A stretch of 32,386 nt of DNA from Ardenticatenaceae bacterium (GTDB lineage Bacteria > Chloroflexota > Anaerolineae > Promineifilales > Promineifilaceae): assembly GCA_030065875.1 (NCBI GenBank), contig JASJCR010000098.1, positions 1 to 32,386 of the forward strand, given 5' to 3'. A model generated the notes under the pieces. That model was not told where the DNA came from, did not search any database, and saw nothing but the letters and a program-made list of their open reading frames with translations. Position numbers and translations under genes: made by a program. The first letter of the stretch is position 1, and the number at the start of each line of letters is the position of its first letter. Shown piece after piece: positions 1 through 7,815 of the stretch.

Positions 1-647
1 AAGATTGGATTTTTGGGATCGGGTTCAATTTTGCGTCGCAAATTGCGGATATGGGTGTCCAGAGCTCGGCCGAATCCTTCATATCCGTAGCCAAACGCCT
101 TTTCCAGCAGCTCTTCGCGGCTAAAAGTAAACCCCGGGTGACCCATTAGGGTCTTGAGCAGGTTAAATTCGGTCGGGGTTAAATCGACAAAGTGGCCGTT
201 TACCTGCATCGTTCGCTGCCCTACATCGAGCTGGAGTTCCCCGACGATCAAACGTTCCGGTTTGGCCGCTCGCTCCAGATGGCTGCGGCGCAGCAGGGCT
301 CGCACACGGGCAACGACTTCCCGCGGATTAAACGGTTTGGTGATGTAATCATCCGCCCCCAGCTCGAGGCCGATAATTTTGTCGGTGTCCTCAATGCGGG
401 CGGTTAACATGATGATCGGCAGGGCCGCCAGAGATTTATCTCCGCGAATGAGGCGGGTCAGATCCCAACCGTCTCGATCCGGGAGCATCAGGTCGAGAAT
501 AAGCAGATCCGGTTTTTCACTCCGCAGGGTATGCAAAGCGGTTTCCCCATCGTAAGTGGACAGCACTTGAAAGCCTCCCTGCTCTAAATACCCTCGCAGG
601 ATTTTTACAATTGTTTTATCGTCATCGACCAGCAAAATTTTTTTCAT
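1..647 (-). CDS. OmpR/PhoB-family response regulator (3' end beyond window)
   Basis: This is a DNA-binding response regulator of a two-component system. Reading the minus strand from the ATG at 645-647 gives an uninterrupted frame of 215 codons to the window edge. The product begins MKKILLVDDDKTIVKIL, with the acidic pair at residues 8-10, the phospho-acceptor Asp in the LLILDLMLPDRDGWDL segment (about residue 53), a conserved Thr in MLTAR, and Lys in DDYITKPF. The second half is a winged-helix effector domain: the D-L-T-P-T-E-F-N-L-L segment, then SREELLEKAFGY, then the recognition-helix part DTHIRNLRRKIEPD. Family members are about 225-240 residues long, so only a few C-terminal residues are missing. 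No clear Shine-Dalgarno precedes the start. The cognate histidine kinase is not in the window and may lie just left of it. Family assignment is firm; the regulated genes are unknown. Confidence 0.93.
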   Translation of the reverse strand, partial: MKKILLVDDDKTIVKILRGYLEQGGFQVLSTYDGETALHTLRSEKPDLLILDLMLPDRDGWDLTRLIRGDKSLAALPIIMLTARIEDTDKIIGLELGADDYITKPFNPREVVARVRALLRRSHLERAAKPERLIVGELQLDVGQRTMQVNGHFVDLTPTEFNLLKTLMGHPGFTFSREELLEKAFGYGYEGFGRALDTHIRNLRRKIEPDPKNPI

Positions 648-954
648 TATGACAGGATAGGGATTTTGATTCTAATGTCAGAGAAAATTATAAAAACTAC
701 TCAAAAAAAATATCCACAGACCTCGTAGAGGTGAACCATAGGTTCGCAGATAGCCGCAGATTTCTCTCTTTAATTTGCGGACCAATATTATTGAAACTTT
801 TTTTGCAAACTGCTAGTGTGCTGTTGACATTTGATTCAATATGATGATCGATCTTCAATTTTGCGATATTTTCTATATCCGTCGATTAAAACCGACGGCT
901 AAAGAGTTGGTTACCAATTGCGCTGCTGGCCACTGTTAAATTCTTAAAACTTGA
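648..954. other. Intergenic region with degenerate repeats
   Basis: No gene is visible in this AT-rich gap between the response regulator start and the end of the arylsulfotransferase-like gene. Around 740-765 it carries a run of CGCAGAT/CCGCAGATT units resembling the start of the repeat at 21298-21355. A T-run followed by GCAAAC (about 798-812) also resembles the sequence after that repeat, so this may be a decayed copy. A small hairpin lies at 879-898 and is listed separately. Confidence 0.5.
879..898 (-). terminator. Hairpin downstream of the arylsulfotransferase-like gene
   Basis: CCGTCG and CGACGG form a 6-bp stem around an 8-nt AT-rich loop, 57 nt beyond the stop codon of the minus-strand gene. 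There is no good U-tract after it on the minus strand (ATATAGAAAATAT), so it is a weak terminator candidate. Its AT-rich loop between GC-rich arms resembles the palindromes at 32312-32386, so it may instead be a single unit of that repeat class. Confidence 0.3.
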
Positions 955-2238
955 TCATTCATCGGCGAGGCCTTGATAAACCCGATAGACAATTTGCCCT
1001 TCGGGTAAATTCATTTCCAGCGCGATCTGACCATCCGGGGTGATCTCCGAAACAAAGGGTTGGGTGGCAAACCCCCAACCGATCAGGGTGTTGCCGTTGG
1101 GCAGCCGTTCGACAGACCCCTGAGCGTGGCTAAACTGGCCGTTGGAATAGCTCCAGATCAGCTCGGCCGTGCGATTTTTTTCATCGAGGGCATATTCTAC
1201 CGCGCGCGAAATTTGTTCGTCGTGCAGGGTGCCGTTGTCAAAAAGAAGTAAATTCCCGTTGGGCAATATACGGGTTGTGTGCTGATGGGAAAATCCGTGG
1301 TGAGGATCGTTAAAAAATGTAAACTCATTTTTGCTGCAGTGTGGCCCACCGATCGTCCACAGAACCTGCCCTGATTCCCGGTCAATTTTTAAGACGCAGT
1401 CCATGTGTTTTAGGGAAAGCAGCAAATTGCCGTCGGGAAACACGCTCAATGCGTTGGGATGGGCGTAATCGACGTGAACCGGAGGAGCGGCATCGAGATA
1501 AACATCGGGACCGGAGGTCGTGTTAGCCACTGAGAGGTGATCCACTCCGTGCCATTCCCAGATGGTTTCTCCCTCGGGGGTGATCTCGACGACGACCGGA
1601 TCATAAACGAGGGCATCCTCCCGGCCGCCGAGTGGACGCATATCAAACTGGCGCGAAACATAAGACAGAAGCAGCGCGTTACCATTTTCCAGCCGTAAAA
1701 ATTCATGGGTGTCCGTGGTGCCGTTGTTGATGTTGACTTTAAAAGAGGCGATTGTTTTGAGATTCATGTCGGTCAGGTAATGGGTGCCGTCGTGACCGGC
1801 ACCGTTGACCCCGGTTTTTTCCATGACGGCATAAGAATACCCTTCCGGCTGCGGCTGGAAGAGATACCCTTTGGTGAGTATCCGGCGGTAGCGCATGAGC
1901 GCGCCGGTTTGTTTATCGATTTCGGCGATAAAGCTGGAATATTGCTCGACTTCCCCGGCAAATGGATTGGTGGCCGTGGTAAACAGCAGTGTACCGGGGT
2001 AAGGATCGTTAACGGTCATTAACGTTACCGGTGGGAAATTAGCTGGTGGCTCGGCCGGGCCCACCACAGGAGGAACGCTCCATTGAAAAGCGGCTACGCT
2101 TCTTACCAGTGCTGCCGGTGGGGGTGAGGCGGCATCTTCCATTTGGGGATTGGTTATCATATGAAGGCCGGAAAAGAACAGAAAGCCAAGTGAAACCAGA
2201 AGTAAAAGTGCGATTTGGCGGCGTCTTGTTAATAACAT
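955..2238 (-). CDS. Arylsulfotransferase-like (ASST family) membrane-anchored beta-propeller protein
   Basis: Family members are periplasmic or cell-surface six-bladed propellers; the best-known transfer sulfate between phenolic compounds through a catalytic histidine. The supporting signature is in the C-terminal half: HPNALSVFPDGNLLLSL, then VLKIDRESGQVLWTIGG, then the His-rich HHGFSHQHTTRILPNGN followed by LLLFDNG, then ISRAVEYALDE and ELIWSY. The His pair in SHQH (residues 329 and 331 counted from the upstream ATG at 2271) is the likely active-site region, by analogy only. I prefer the second ATG at 2236-2238. It has GGAAAAT just before it and gives a compact N-terminus MLLTRRRQIALLLLVSLGF with a basic n-region and a hydrophobic helix, i.e. 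a signal peptide or anchor. The longer start at 2271 adds 11 residues without a ribosome-binding site. Substrate and true sulfotransferase activity are unknown, as many members are uncharacterised. Confidence 0.8.
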   Translation of the reverse strand: MLLTRRRQIALLLLVSLGFLFFSGLHMITNPQMEDAASPPPAALVRSVAAFQWSVPPVVGPAEPPANFPPVTLMTVNDPYPGTLLFTTATNPFAGEVEQYSSFIAEIDKQTGALMRYRRILTKGYLFQPQPEGYSYAVMEKTGVNGAGHDGTHYLTDMNLKTIASFKVNINNGTTDTHEFLRLENGNALLLSYVSRQFDMRPLGGREDALVYDPVVVEITPEGETIWEWHGVDHLSVANTTSGPDVYLDAAPPVHVDYAHPNALSVFPDGNLLLSLKHMDCVLKIDRESGQVLWTIGGPHCSKNEFTFFNDPHHGFSHQHTTRILPNGNLLLFDNGTLHDEQISRAVEYALDEKNRTAELIWSYSNGQFSHAQGSVERLPNGNTLIGWGFATQPFVSEITPDGQIALEMNLPEGQIVYRVYQGLADE

Positions 2239-2421
2239 ATTTTCCAAGTTGAGGTTGAATTTTAGGTGCATTTTAACGCCGGAATCTCAAGGAAATGTCA
2301 AGAAATTCTCGGTCTTTTCCATTCCTTTTTTGCTGAAAGAGAGATGATGTTTGACTGTTGTAGAAAGCTGTAGTTATCGCCATTGGTTATCTAAATTGTG
2401 TCGATTTTGGGGATCTTCGTT

Positions 2422-2437
2422 CGTCATTATAATGACG
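2422..2437. promoter_or_regulatory. 16-bp perfect palindrome over a TATAAT box upstream of the DinB-fold gene
   Basis: CGTCATTATAATGACG is a perfect 16-bp palindrome whose centre is TATAAT (2428-2433), 62 nt before the ATG of the DinB-fold gene. A weak -35 candidate, TTTTGG, lies at 2405-2410 with 17-bp spacing. If this is the -10 box, a repressor bound to the palindrome would block initiation. The promoter call is inference; the palindrome is directly visible. Confidence 0.4.
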
Positions 2438-2495
2438 GCTTTTAAGTTTAAGCGTTTTTATTCGTTGCCTGAATAATCAAATATGGAGAGGTGAT

Positions 2496-2975
2496 ATGAT
2501 GAATCGTCAAAAATTAATTGAATCTTTTGGGTTTACGCATTCCCTCATTCATCGGCTTGTGGACGGTATCACGGCCGAGGAAAGCGTGATGTCGCCACCG
2601 TTTCGGGGGAACAGCTCAAATTGGGTGTTGGGTCACATCGTTTACGGCCGCAACATGGCTTTGCTGGCGCTGGGAGCGGAACCTATCCTGAGTGATGAGC
2701 AGGTGGAGCGATATCAAACCGGATCAGATCCGGTGACCCCTGACGATTCGGGTGTGTTGTTTCCGGAACTGCTGGCGCTTCTTGATCGCGCCCAGGAGCA
2801 GCTCGCGGCCGCGTTGGGGGAGGCTGCAGACGAGGCCCTCAGCGCCATGCATGATGAGGAGAAGCAGCTGACGGTTGGAGCCAGAATTGACCAGCTGCAC
2901 TGGCATGAAACGTATCATTTGGGGCAGTTTGAGCTGCTGCGTCAGATCGGCCGGGAAAAACCGGCCGTTCCCTGA
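2496..2975 (+). CDS. DinB-fold metal-binding protein (DinB_2/DUF664-like)
   Basis: This is a four-helix-bundle protein of the DinB/YfiT-like superfamily. Members bind a metal through three histidines and include thiol-S-transferases and many proteins of unknown function. The three expected ligands are visible: His47 in WVLGHIVYGRN, and His137 and His141 in LHWHETYHLGQFELLRQIG near the C-terminus. The length of 159 residues is typical. GGAGAGGTG (2485-2493) gives a strong ribosome-binding site, with two consecutive ATGs at 2496 and 2499; either could be used. It is monocistronic, with a promoter-like palindrome upstream and an inverted repeat element downstream. The specific reaction and thiol cofactor cannot be read from sequence. 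Confidence 0.85.
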   Translation: MMNRQKLIESFGFTHSLIHRLVDGITAEESVMSPPFRGNSSNWVLGHIVYGRNMALLALGAEPILSDEQVERYQTGSDPVTPDDSGVLFPELLALLDRAQEQLAAALGEAADEALSAMHDEEKQLTVGARIDQLHWHETYHLGQFELLRQIGREKPAVP

Positions 2976-3337
2976 TTGGAAAAGGCCATTTTACCCCCTC
3001 CTCGACTCGGTTCAAGGGCGAACAGGTAGGCTGCAAACCACTTGTCATTCAGAACGGAGCGCAGCGAAGTGAAGAATCCCGTCAAGCTTCAAAAAGAGAC
3101 GGGGCAAACCCATTCTTAGCCATCTTCACCTTCATGTGAGTTGACGGGATCCTTCGCGAAGCCTGTCCTGAGCAAAGTCGAAGGGCTCAGGATGACAGGG
3201 GGGTCCGCGAACGATGAATCGGGTTATTAAAGACCTGTCCGCCCCTGAACCCGACACGGGGAGGGGAGCTTATTGGCCCGAAAGGATGCTTGCCAAATGT
3301 AATTTTATTTAACTGCATGGCACCATCGCAGCTTGAG
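2976..3337. other. Intergenic region dominated by an inverted repeat element
   Basis: No gene is visible between the convergent DinB-fold gene and serine hydrolase gene. Most of the stretch is the repeat at 3044-3196. The remainder (3197-3337) has no recognisable element. Confidence 0.5.
3044..3196. repeat. Intergenic inverted repeat starting GTCATTC and ending GGATGAC
   Basis: The left arm (3044-3085) begins GTCATTCAGAACGGAGCGCA and ends GAATCCCGTCAA. The right arm (3141-3196) begins TTGACGGGATCCTTCG and ends GGGCTCAGGATGAC. The arms are imperfect reverse complements about 42 and 56 nt long; the right arm has an extra internal stretch. They could fold into one large hairpin between two convergent genes. 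Elements reading roughly 'cattctgagcgaagcgaagaatc' are common between genes in Chloroflexota and several other phyla, from memory, and this is clearly of that type. It may also act as a bidirectional transcription barrier. Confidence 0.75.
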
Positions 3338-4792
3338 CTAATCTCGAACAAAGCGGGGGATGGGAATATCTTCGATAATTGGCACGCGCACGGCCGTTAC
3401 CGGCCCGCTGCTCTCAAAGGTGAAGGTCATGGGTAGGACCCTGTTTTCGGTGGTTTGGAAGCGGCTGCCGAACGTTTCGCCATTATAGAGATTCAGCGGG
3501 AAGGTTCGGCCGTCATACGTCTGCTGCAGCGTTGAGCCATCATAGGTGATGGAAAAGGTGCCGTAGCCTGGATGGGTGTACTCACCCTGGTACGCTTCCA
3601 GTGCGTGCCGCGGCCGGTTGGCCGGGTTCTGGCCGGCCATAAAAGCTTCTTTTTGCTGTTCCTCCCACGTGGCAAACCACTGGGCACGCTGCTGAAAGTG
3701 GGCGATTCTTTCATCGACGGTGTTCTCGATGCCGAGTAAATGATCGAGGATGAGCAGGCCGGCCGCGGAGACCCCTTCGGTGACGTTGAGGTTGGTCAGT
3801 ACCACCGCGCCGATGTTTTCTTCGGGCACAAACCCCATAAAGGTGCGGTAGCCGTTAAACGAGCCGCCGTGGGCGATGAGCGTCCGGCCGTGCAGGGCAT
3901 TTTGAAACCACCCCTGACCGTAGGTGGTCAGCCCACCTCCAAACATCGCTGCTGCGTTTGGGGCGACCACGTGCGGCCGGTGAATCCAGGCCATACCGGC
4001 TTTGGAGATCAGCTGCCGGTCGTGGTGACGGCCGCGGTTGAGCTGCAGCTTGACCCATTCGATCATCTCGGTGGCGGTGCTGTAGAGGCCGGCCGAGGGA
4101 GCAAAATAGCGCGTGTCGCAGAAGGGAATAGGCCCCACTGAACCATCAATGAGTCCAAAAGGTTGAGCCAGCCTGCCCGTGGCCCGTGCTTTTGATCGCT
4201 CGAAAGTGCTGTCGCGTAGGTTTAAAGGCTGCAGCAGCTGTTGATCGATGAGGGTCTCGTAAGGCTCATTGGTGATATGCTCCAGGATGGCTCCTGCGCA
4301 GGTAAACACCACGTCTTGATATACGAAATTTGCCCGAAATGGGGACGATGGTTCAAAATAGGCCAGGCGCCGCAGCAAATCAGCCCGAAATGCCCGGCCG
4401 TCGTCCGAACATTCGCGGCCGACCCCGTGAGCCAGCAGGTTCTCATGCCACGGCAGGCCGGAGCGGTGGCAGAGCATATCTTCAAGGGTGATTTCCCGGG
4501 TAGCGAATTGATCGACCATTTTAAAATTGGGAAGATAATGGCGCACCGGCCGGGTCCATTCAACCAGACCGCGATCAACGAGGCGGCCGGTCAGACCGGC
4601 GGTAAATGATTTGGTGGCGGAGGCGACCAGACAGAGGGTGTCGGTGGTGAAGGGGAGTTTGGCGGTCAGATCGCGGTAGCCAAACTCCTCCCGCACGGTG
4701 ATTTCCCCATTATGGATGGCCAGGGCGGCCATGCCGGGCAGTTGAAAGGCTTCATTGATCTGCTGCAGTGGATGATGGAGAAGATTTTTCAT
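3338..4792 (-). CDS. Beta-lactamase-fold serine hydrolase with DUF3471-like C-terminus
   Basis: This belongs to the class C beta-lactamase / penicillin-binding-protein-like family (PF00144), which includes esterases, D-amino-peptidases and carboxypeptidases. The nucleophile motif SxxK is Ser58-Ala-Thr-Lys61 in LVASATKSFTAG. The third motif is His308-Gly-Gly in LIAHGGSFNGYRTFMG. The tyrosine motif, usually YxN, appears as Tyr158-Gln-Asp in NFVYQDVVFTCAGAI, a conservative departure. Residues from about 380 onward form an extra beta-rich domain (YQGEYTHPGYGTFSITYDG), as in DUF3471-type members. No signal peptide is visible, suggesting a cytoplasmic enzyme. The start is the ATG at 4790-4792 with a weak ribosome-binding site. 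It is divergent from the sulfatase across 100 bp, so the two may share control. The substrate cannot be assigned. Confidence 0.88.
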   Translation of the reverse strand: MKNLLHHPLQQINEAFQLPGMAALAIHNGEITVREEFGYRDLTAKLPFTTDTLCLVASATKSFTAGLTGRLVDRGLVEWTRPVRHYLPNFKMVDQFATREITLEDMLCHRSGLPWHENLLAHGVGRECSDDGRAFRADLLRRLAYFEPSSPFRANFVYQDVVFTCAGAILEHITNEPYETLIDQQLLQPLNLRDSTFERSKARATGRLAQPFGLIDGSVGPIPFCDTRYFAPSAGLYSTATEMIEWVKLQLNRGRHHDRQLISKAGMAWIHRPHVVAPNAAAMFGGGLTTYGQGWFQNALHGRTLIAHGGSFNGYRTFMGFVPEENIGAVVLTNLNVTEGVSAAGLLILDHLLGIENTVDERIAHFQQRAQWFATWEEQQKEAFMAGQNPANRPRHALEAYQGEYTHPGYGTFSITYDGSTLQQTYDGRTFPLNLYNGETFGSRFQTTENRVLPMTFTFESSGPVTAVRVPIIEDIPIPRFVRD

Positions 4793-4892
4793 GAGGTCTT
4801 ACGCAATCTGTATTTTTTACGCGGTTTGTATTGTTTCGCTAACAAGTATATCCTGAACCTGAAATGTTTTTTTGCCTCATTAATAGGAGAAA

Positions 4893-6251
4893 ATGATGTC
4901 CAAATCTCGCACCGGTCAACCCAATGTTCTCGTATTTTTTACCGATCAGCAGCGCTGGGACACGGCAGGATGCCACGGCAATCCGCTTGACCTGATGCCT
5001 AATTTTGACCGCGTGGCCCGCGAAGGGACCCACATCGCCCGCTCGTTTACCTGCCAACCGGTGTGTGGCCCGGCCCGATCCGCGATGCAAACCGGCCGTT
5101 ATCCCACGTCAACAGGCTGTTATCGCAACGGGATTCCCCTGCCGCCGGATGCCAGAACCCTGGCTCACTTTTTTAAGGAGGCCGGATATCAAACGGCGTA
5201 TATCGGCAAATGGCACCTGGCGGAGGATGAGCCGGTTCCGGCCGTTCAACGCGGGGGATATGAGAGTTGGTTGGCTTCCAATATTCTGGAGTTTACCTCT
5301 GAGCCATACGATACCGTTATGTATGATCGGGACGACCTGCCGGTGAAGCTGCCGGGGTACCGCGTGGATGCGCTGGCGAATGCGGCCGTGCGCATCATCG
5401 ACAGCCATCAGGATCGGCCGTTTTTTCTCTTCCTTTCGTTTCTCGAACCCCATCATCAAAACAGCCTGGACGATTATCCACCACCAGACGGCTACCGCGG
5501 CCGCTACACCGGGCGCTGGATGCCGCCTGATTTGGCCGCCTTAGGGGGATCGGCTCACCAGCATATCGGCGGTTATTACGGGATGGTCAAACGACTGGAC
5601 GAGGCGTTTGGTCGCGTGCTGGATGCCCTTAAAAGCCTCAACCTGCTGGAGAACACCATTGTGCTTTTCACTTCAGACCACGGCTGTCACTTTAAAACGA
5701 GAAACGATGAGTACAAGCGATCGGGCCACGATAGCTCGATTCGGGTGCCCACCGTCTTTTGCGGGCCGGGCTTTGACGGCGGCGGCCGCCTGCAGGAGCT
5801 GATCAGCCTGATCGATCTCCCGCCAACGCTGCTTGACGCCGCGGGCCTACCCGTGCCCGAGGTGATGGAGGGCCGGTCGATCATGCCGCTGCTGCGCCGG
5901 GAAGAAGTCGACTGGCCGGAAGAGGTCTTTATCCAAATCAGCGAGGCGGAGGTCGGTCGGGCCGTGCGCACCCGGCGCTGGAAATATGGGATCACCGCGC
6001 CGCATCAGGACGGATGGCACGATTCAAGTTCAGATCGGTATCTTGAGGCTTATCTTTATGATTTGCGGGCCGACCCGTATGAACTGACCAACCTGATTGG
6101 TATGGACTCACATCAAGAGGTAACGGCCGTTTTACGAGAACGGCTTTTGCGTCGTCTGGCTGAAGCTGGGGAAGCGGTGCCCACGGTCATTGCGGCGCCG
6201 GTTCGCGAGGGGTTTCAAAGAGTGGTAACGGCTGAAGAAGCGAATGAGTGA
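4893..6251 (+). CDS. Type I sulfatase (alkaline phosphatase superfamily)
   Basis: This is a sulfuric-ester hydrolase dependent on a formylglycine residue made after translation. The signature is C58-G-P-A-R62 in VCGPARSAMQTGRYP, so Cys58 would be converted to formylglycine by a formylglycine-generating enzyme not present in the window. Metal ligands are visible as Asp18 (FFTDQQRWDT) and Asp262-His263 (TSDHGCHF). Substrate-site residues are Lys106/His108 (YIGKWHL), His187 (LEPHH) and Lys275 (NDEYKRSGH). The length of 452 is normal. There is no signal peptide, so it is probably cytoplasmic, unlike most secreted sulfatases. AGGAGA (4885-4890) lies immediately before ATGATG; the second ATG (4896) has better spacing. 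It is divergent from the serine hydrolase. Phosphonate-monoester hydrolases share this fold and are the main alternative. Confidence 0.9.
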   Translation: MMSKSRTGQPNVLVFFTDQQRWDTAGCHGNPLDLMPNFDRVAREGTHIARSFTCQPVCGPARSAMQTGRYPTSTGCYRNGIPLPPDARTLAHFFKEAGYQTAYIGKWHLAEDEPVPAVQRGGYESWLASNILEFTSEPYDTVMYDRDDLPVKLPGYRVDALANAAVRIIDSHQDRPFFLFLSFLEPHHQNSLDDYPPPDGYRGRYTGRWMPPDLAALGGSAHQHIGGYYGMVKRLDEAFGRVLDALKSLNLLENTIVLFTSDHGCHFKTRNDEYKRSGHDSSIRVPTVFCGPGFDGGGRLQELISLIDLPPTLLDAAGLPVPEVMEGRSIMPLLRREEVDWPEEVFIQISEAEVGRAVRTRRWKYGITAPHQDGWHDSSSDRYLEAYLYDLRADPYELTNLIGMDSHQEVTAVLRERLLRRLAEAGEAVPTVIAAPVREGFQRVVTAEEANE

Positions 6252-6308
6252 GATATGATCCAGGAAAAGTATTGTCATATGCTGGCATATTGGGGATATC
6301 GACAAAGG

Positions 6309-6887
6309 TCATTCAATTTCATAACCGATTGGCTTTTGCGTTCCGCCGTTGCAGTTGATGGAGGGGCAAGCTGAAATGGCAACGATTAATTCCATTTCCG
6401 CCCGAAACGTAATGTGATCGCCTCTTTGTGAAAGGGGAGGCTGAACATTCAACCGTCCTTCCGACGAAAGTTCGACGTTCATAAAGACATTAAACGGCGT
6501 GGGGATTTCCGGCGGTTCCTGACCGGCCGCGGCCAGCGCCAGACGCAAATTATCGAGGCAGTTGGGATGGGTTCCTTCGATGCCGTACTGCAAGCGATAC
6601 ATCTCCGTGCTGCAGGGGGTGTAGAGAAAATCGTGCCGGCCGACGATGTCTTCTACAATGGTCAGCATGGGGCGGCTTTTGTTGGAATAAAGCGTGCTGC
6701 CGGTCGAGAAAAAATTCGTCCCTTCATAATCAAACGAGCGGCCGTTGGACAACCACTCGGTGACCTCCCCCGCCTTAAAAGCGGTCAGATCGGCCACCTG
6801 ACCCCCTTCGATATCTATAATTTTTAGATAGGAGCCGGCCTTCAGTAAAAAGGAATCGTATTGGGTCGCTGGAATTATTTTCTTCAT
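6309..6887 (-). CDS. DUF1989 (urea carboxylase-associated) family protein
   Basis: Members of this family (PF09347) occur beside urea carboxylase or guanidine-degradation genes. Some are thought to take part in carboxyguanidine handling and some in other small-molecule metabolism. Supporting motifs are GGQVADLTAF near residue 30, the STEMYRLQYG segment with a nearby His-Pro-Asn-Cys, FNVFMNVELSSEGRL, and the characteristic C-terminal SACPSINCNGG (Cys174 and Cys179). The length of 192 residues is usual. AGAGGA lies 7 nt before the ATG at 6885-6887. It converges on the sulfatase with a 57-nt gap and no obvious terminator. No urea carboxylase, allophanate hydrolase or amino-acid permease gene is nearby, so the partner is unknown and the specific reaction is not assignable. 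Confidence 0.87.
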   Translation of the reverse strand: MKKIIPATQYDSFLLKAGSYLKIIDIEGGQVADLTAFKAGEVTEWLSNGRSFDYEGTNFFSTGSTLYSNKSRPMLTIVEDIVGRHDFLYTPCSTEMYRLQYGIEGTHPNCLDNLRLALAAAGQEPPEIPTPFNVFMNVELSSEGRLNVQPPLSQRGDHITFRAEMELIVAISACPSINCNGGTQKPIGYEIE

Positions 6888-7055
6888 GATGTTTTCCTCT
6901 AGATTGCTACCTATGGATCCCTGCCGTAGTTTACCCCCGTGATGACGGGGGCCAGGATGACGAGTCTGTTTTGAAAATCTTTAATATTCGGCCGCGCAAA
7001 AAAGCCGTGACTTTCGTTGTCATCAAAACGTTCCCCGAGCATGTCGAATAACGAA

Positions 7056-7811
7056 TCAGGCAGTAGGAACCGAAATACCCACGACAAACAGCTGGTCATG
7101 TCGGTCCAGGGTGAATCCCAACTTCTCGGCCACGCGTATGCTGGCCAGGTTGTCGGGAGATGTTGTCCAGCTCGGCCGGTGCCCCCTCGTCCAGATATCC
7201 CGGCACAGGGCGGCGGCGCAGGCGGTGCTCAACCCCAATCCGCGATATGATGGTTCGGTCACAACACCAATTTCTTCAAACATTTCCCCTAGAAAAAAGG
7301 TGCAGGCCACCGAGATAAGCTGACCATCAACAAAGGCACCCCAACTGCAATTGCTGGACGCCAATCCCTCTGGTCCGCCCCAGGTTTTGGCGATCCACTG
7401 GGATTCCGGGCTGAGACGGCGCAGATGACCCACATCGGCCGCCTCCAGACGGCGAATGTCGTGTTGAGTGTCCTCTGGCAGAACGAGAGGACGACGCTGG
7501 ACAAAAATGAGTCGCGGCCAGACGATCACATCGCCAAATGCGTCCTGCAGCAGCGGCAGAAACGCTTCATCAGCGGTGACAAAACCCTGTACGTGAGGTT
7601 TGATGTCGGCCGGCTCCAACGCCTGCGGATCACCAAGAAAGGCATAATTCCCGGCCGTTTCGACCAGCAACGCTTGTGGATCTGGCCAACGATTAACCCG
7701 GCAGGACCCAAGCCCCGTTTGCATGACGTGTGGCAAGATTAACGGCCCCGGCCGCTCGGGCAAAAAACGGGTTTTGAGAGATGCGGTTTGTTGAAGCGTA
7801 AGGGTGATCAA
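7056..7811 (-). CDS. GNAT-family N-acetyltransferase
   Basis: This is an acetyl-CoA-dependent acyltransferase of the GNAT superfamily, resembling the GNAT_acetyltran group (PF12746). The C-terminal half carries the CoA-binding motif A, EEIGVVTEPSYRGLGLSTAC (the R-G-L-G loop), followed by the helix AAALCRDIW. Motif B is then SPDNLASIRVAEKLGF. The N-terminal 120 residues are a divergent substrate domain. The open frame extends to an ATG at 7853, which would overlap the upstream serine hydrolase by 38 bp without a ribosome-binding site. I prefer the TTG at 7809-7811: it follows that gene's stop codon (7816) directly, has GCGGGAA upstream, and yields 251 residues. The two genes are translationally linked in either case. 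The acetyl acceptor is unknown. Confidence 0.82.
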   Translation of the reverse strand: MITLTLQQTASLKTRFLPERPGPLILPHVMQTGLGSCRVNRWPDPQALLVETAGNYAFLGDPQALEPADIKPHVQGFVTADEAFLPLLQDAFGDVIVWPRLIFVQRRPLVLPEDTQHDIRRLEAADVGHLRRLSPESQWIAKTWGGPEGLASSNCSWGAFVDGQLISVACTFFLGEMFEEIGVVTEPSYRGLGLSTACAAALCRDIWTRGHRPSWTTSPDNLASIRVAEKLGFTLDRHDQLFVVGISVPTA

Positions 7812-7815
7812 ATGT

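Noticed and set aside
192..407. Short plus-strand frames at the left edge
   Set aside because: They are antisense shadows of the response regulator, whose minus-strand frame is open from 647 to the window edge with all family motifs.
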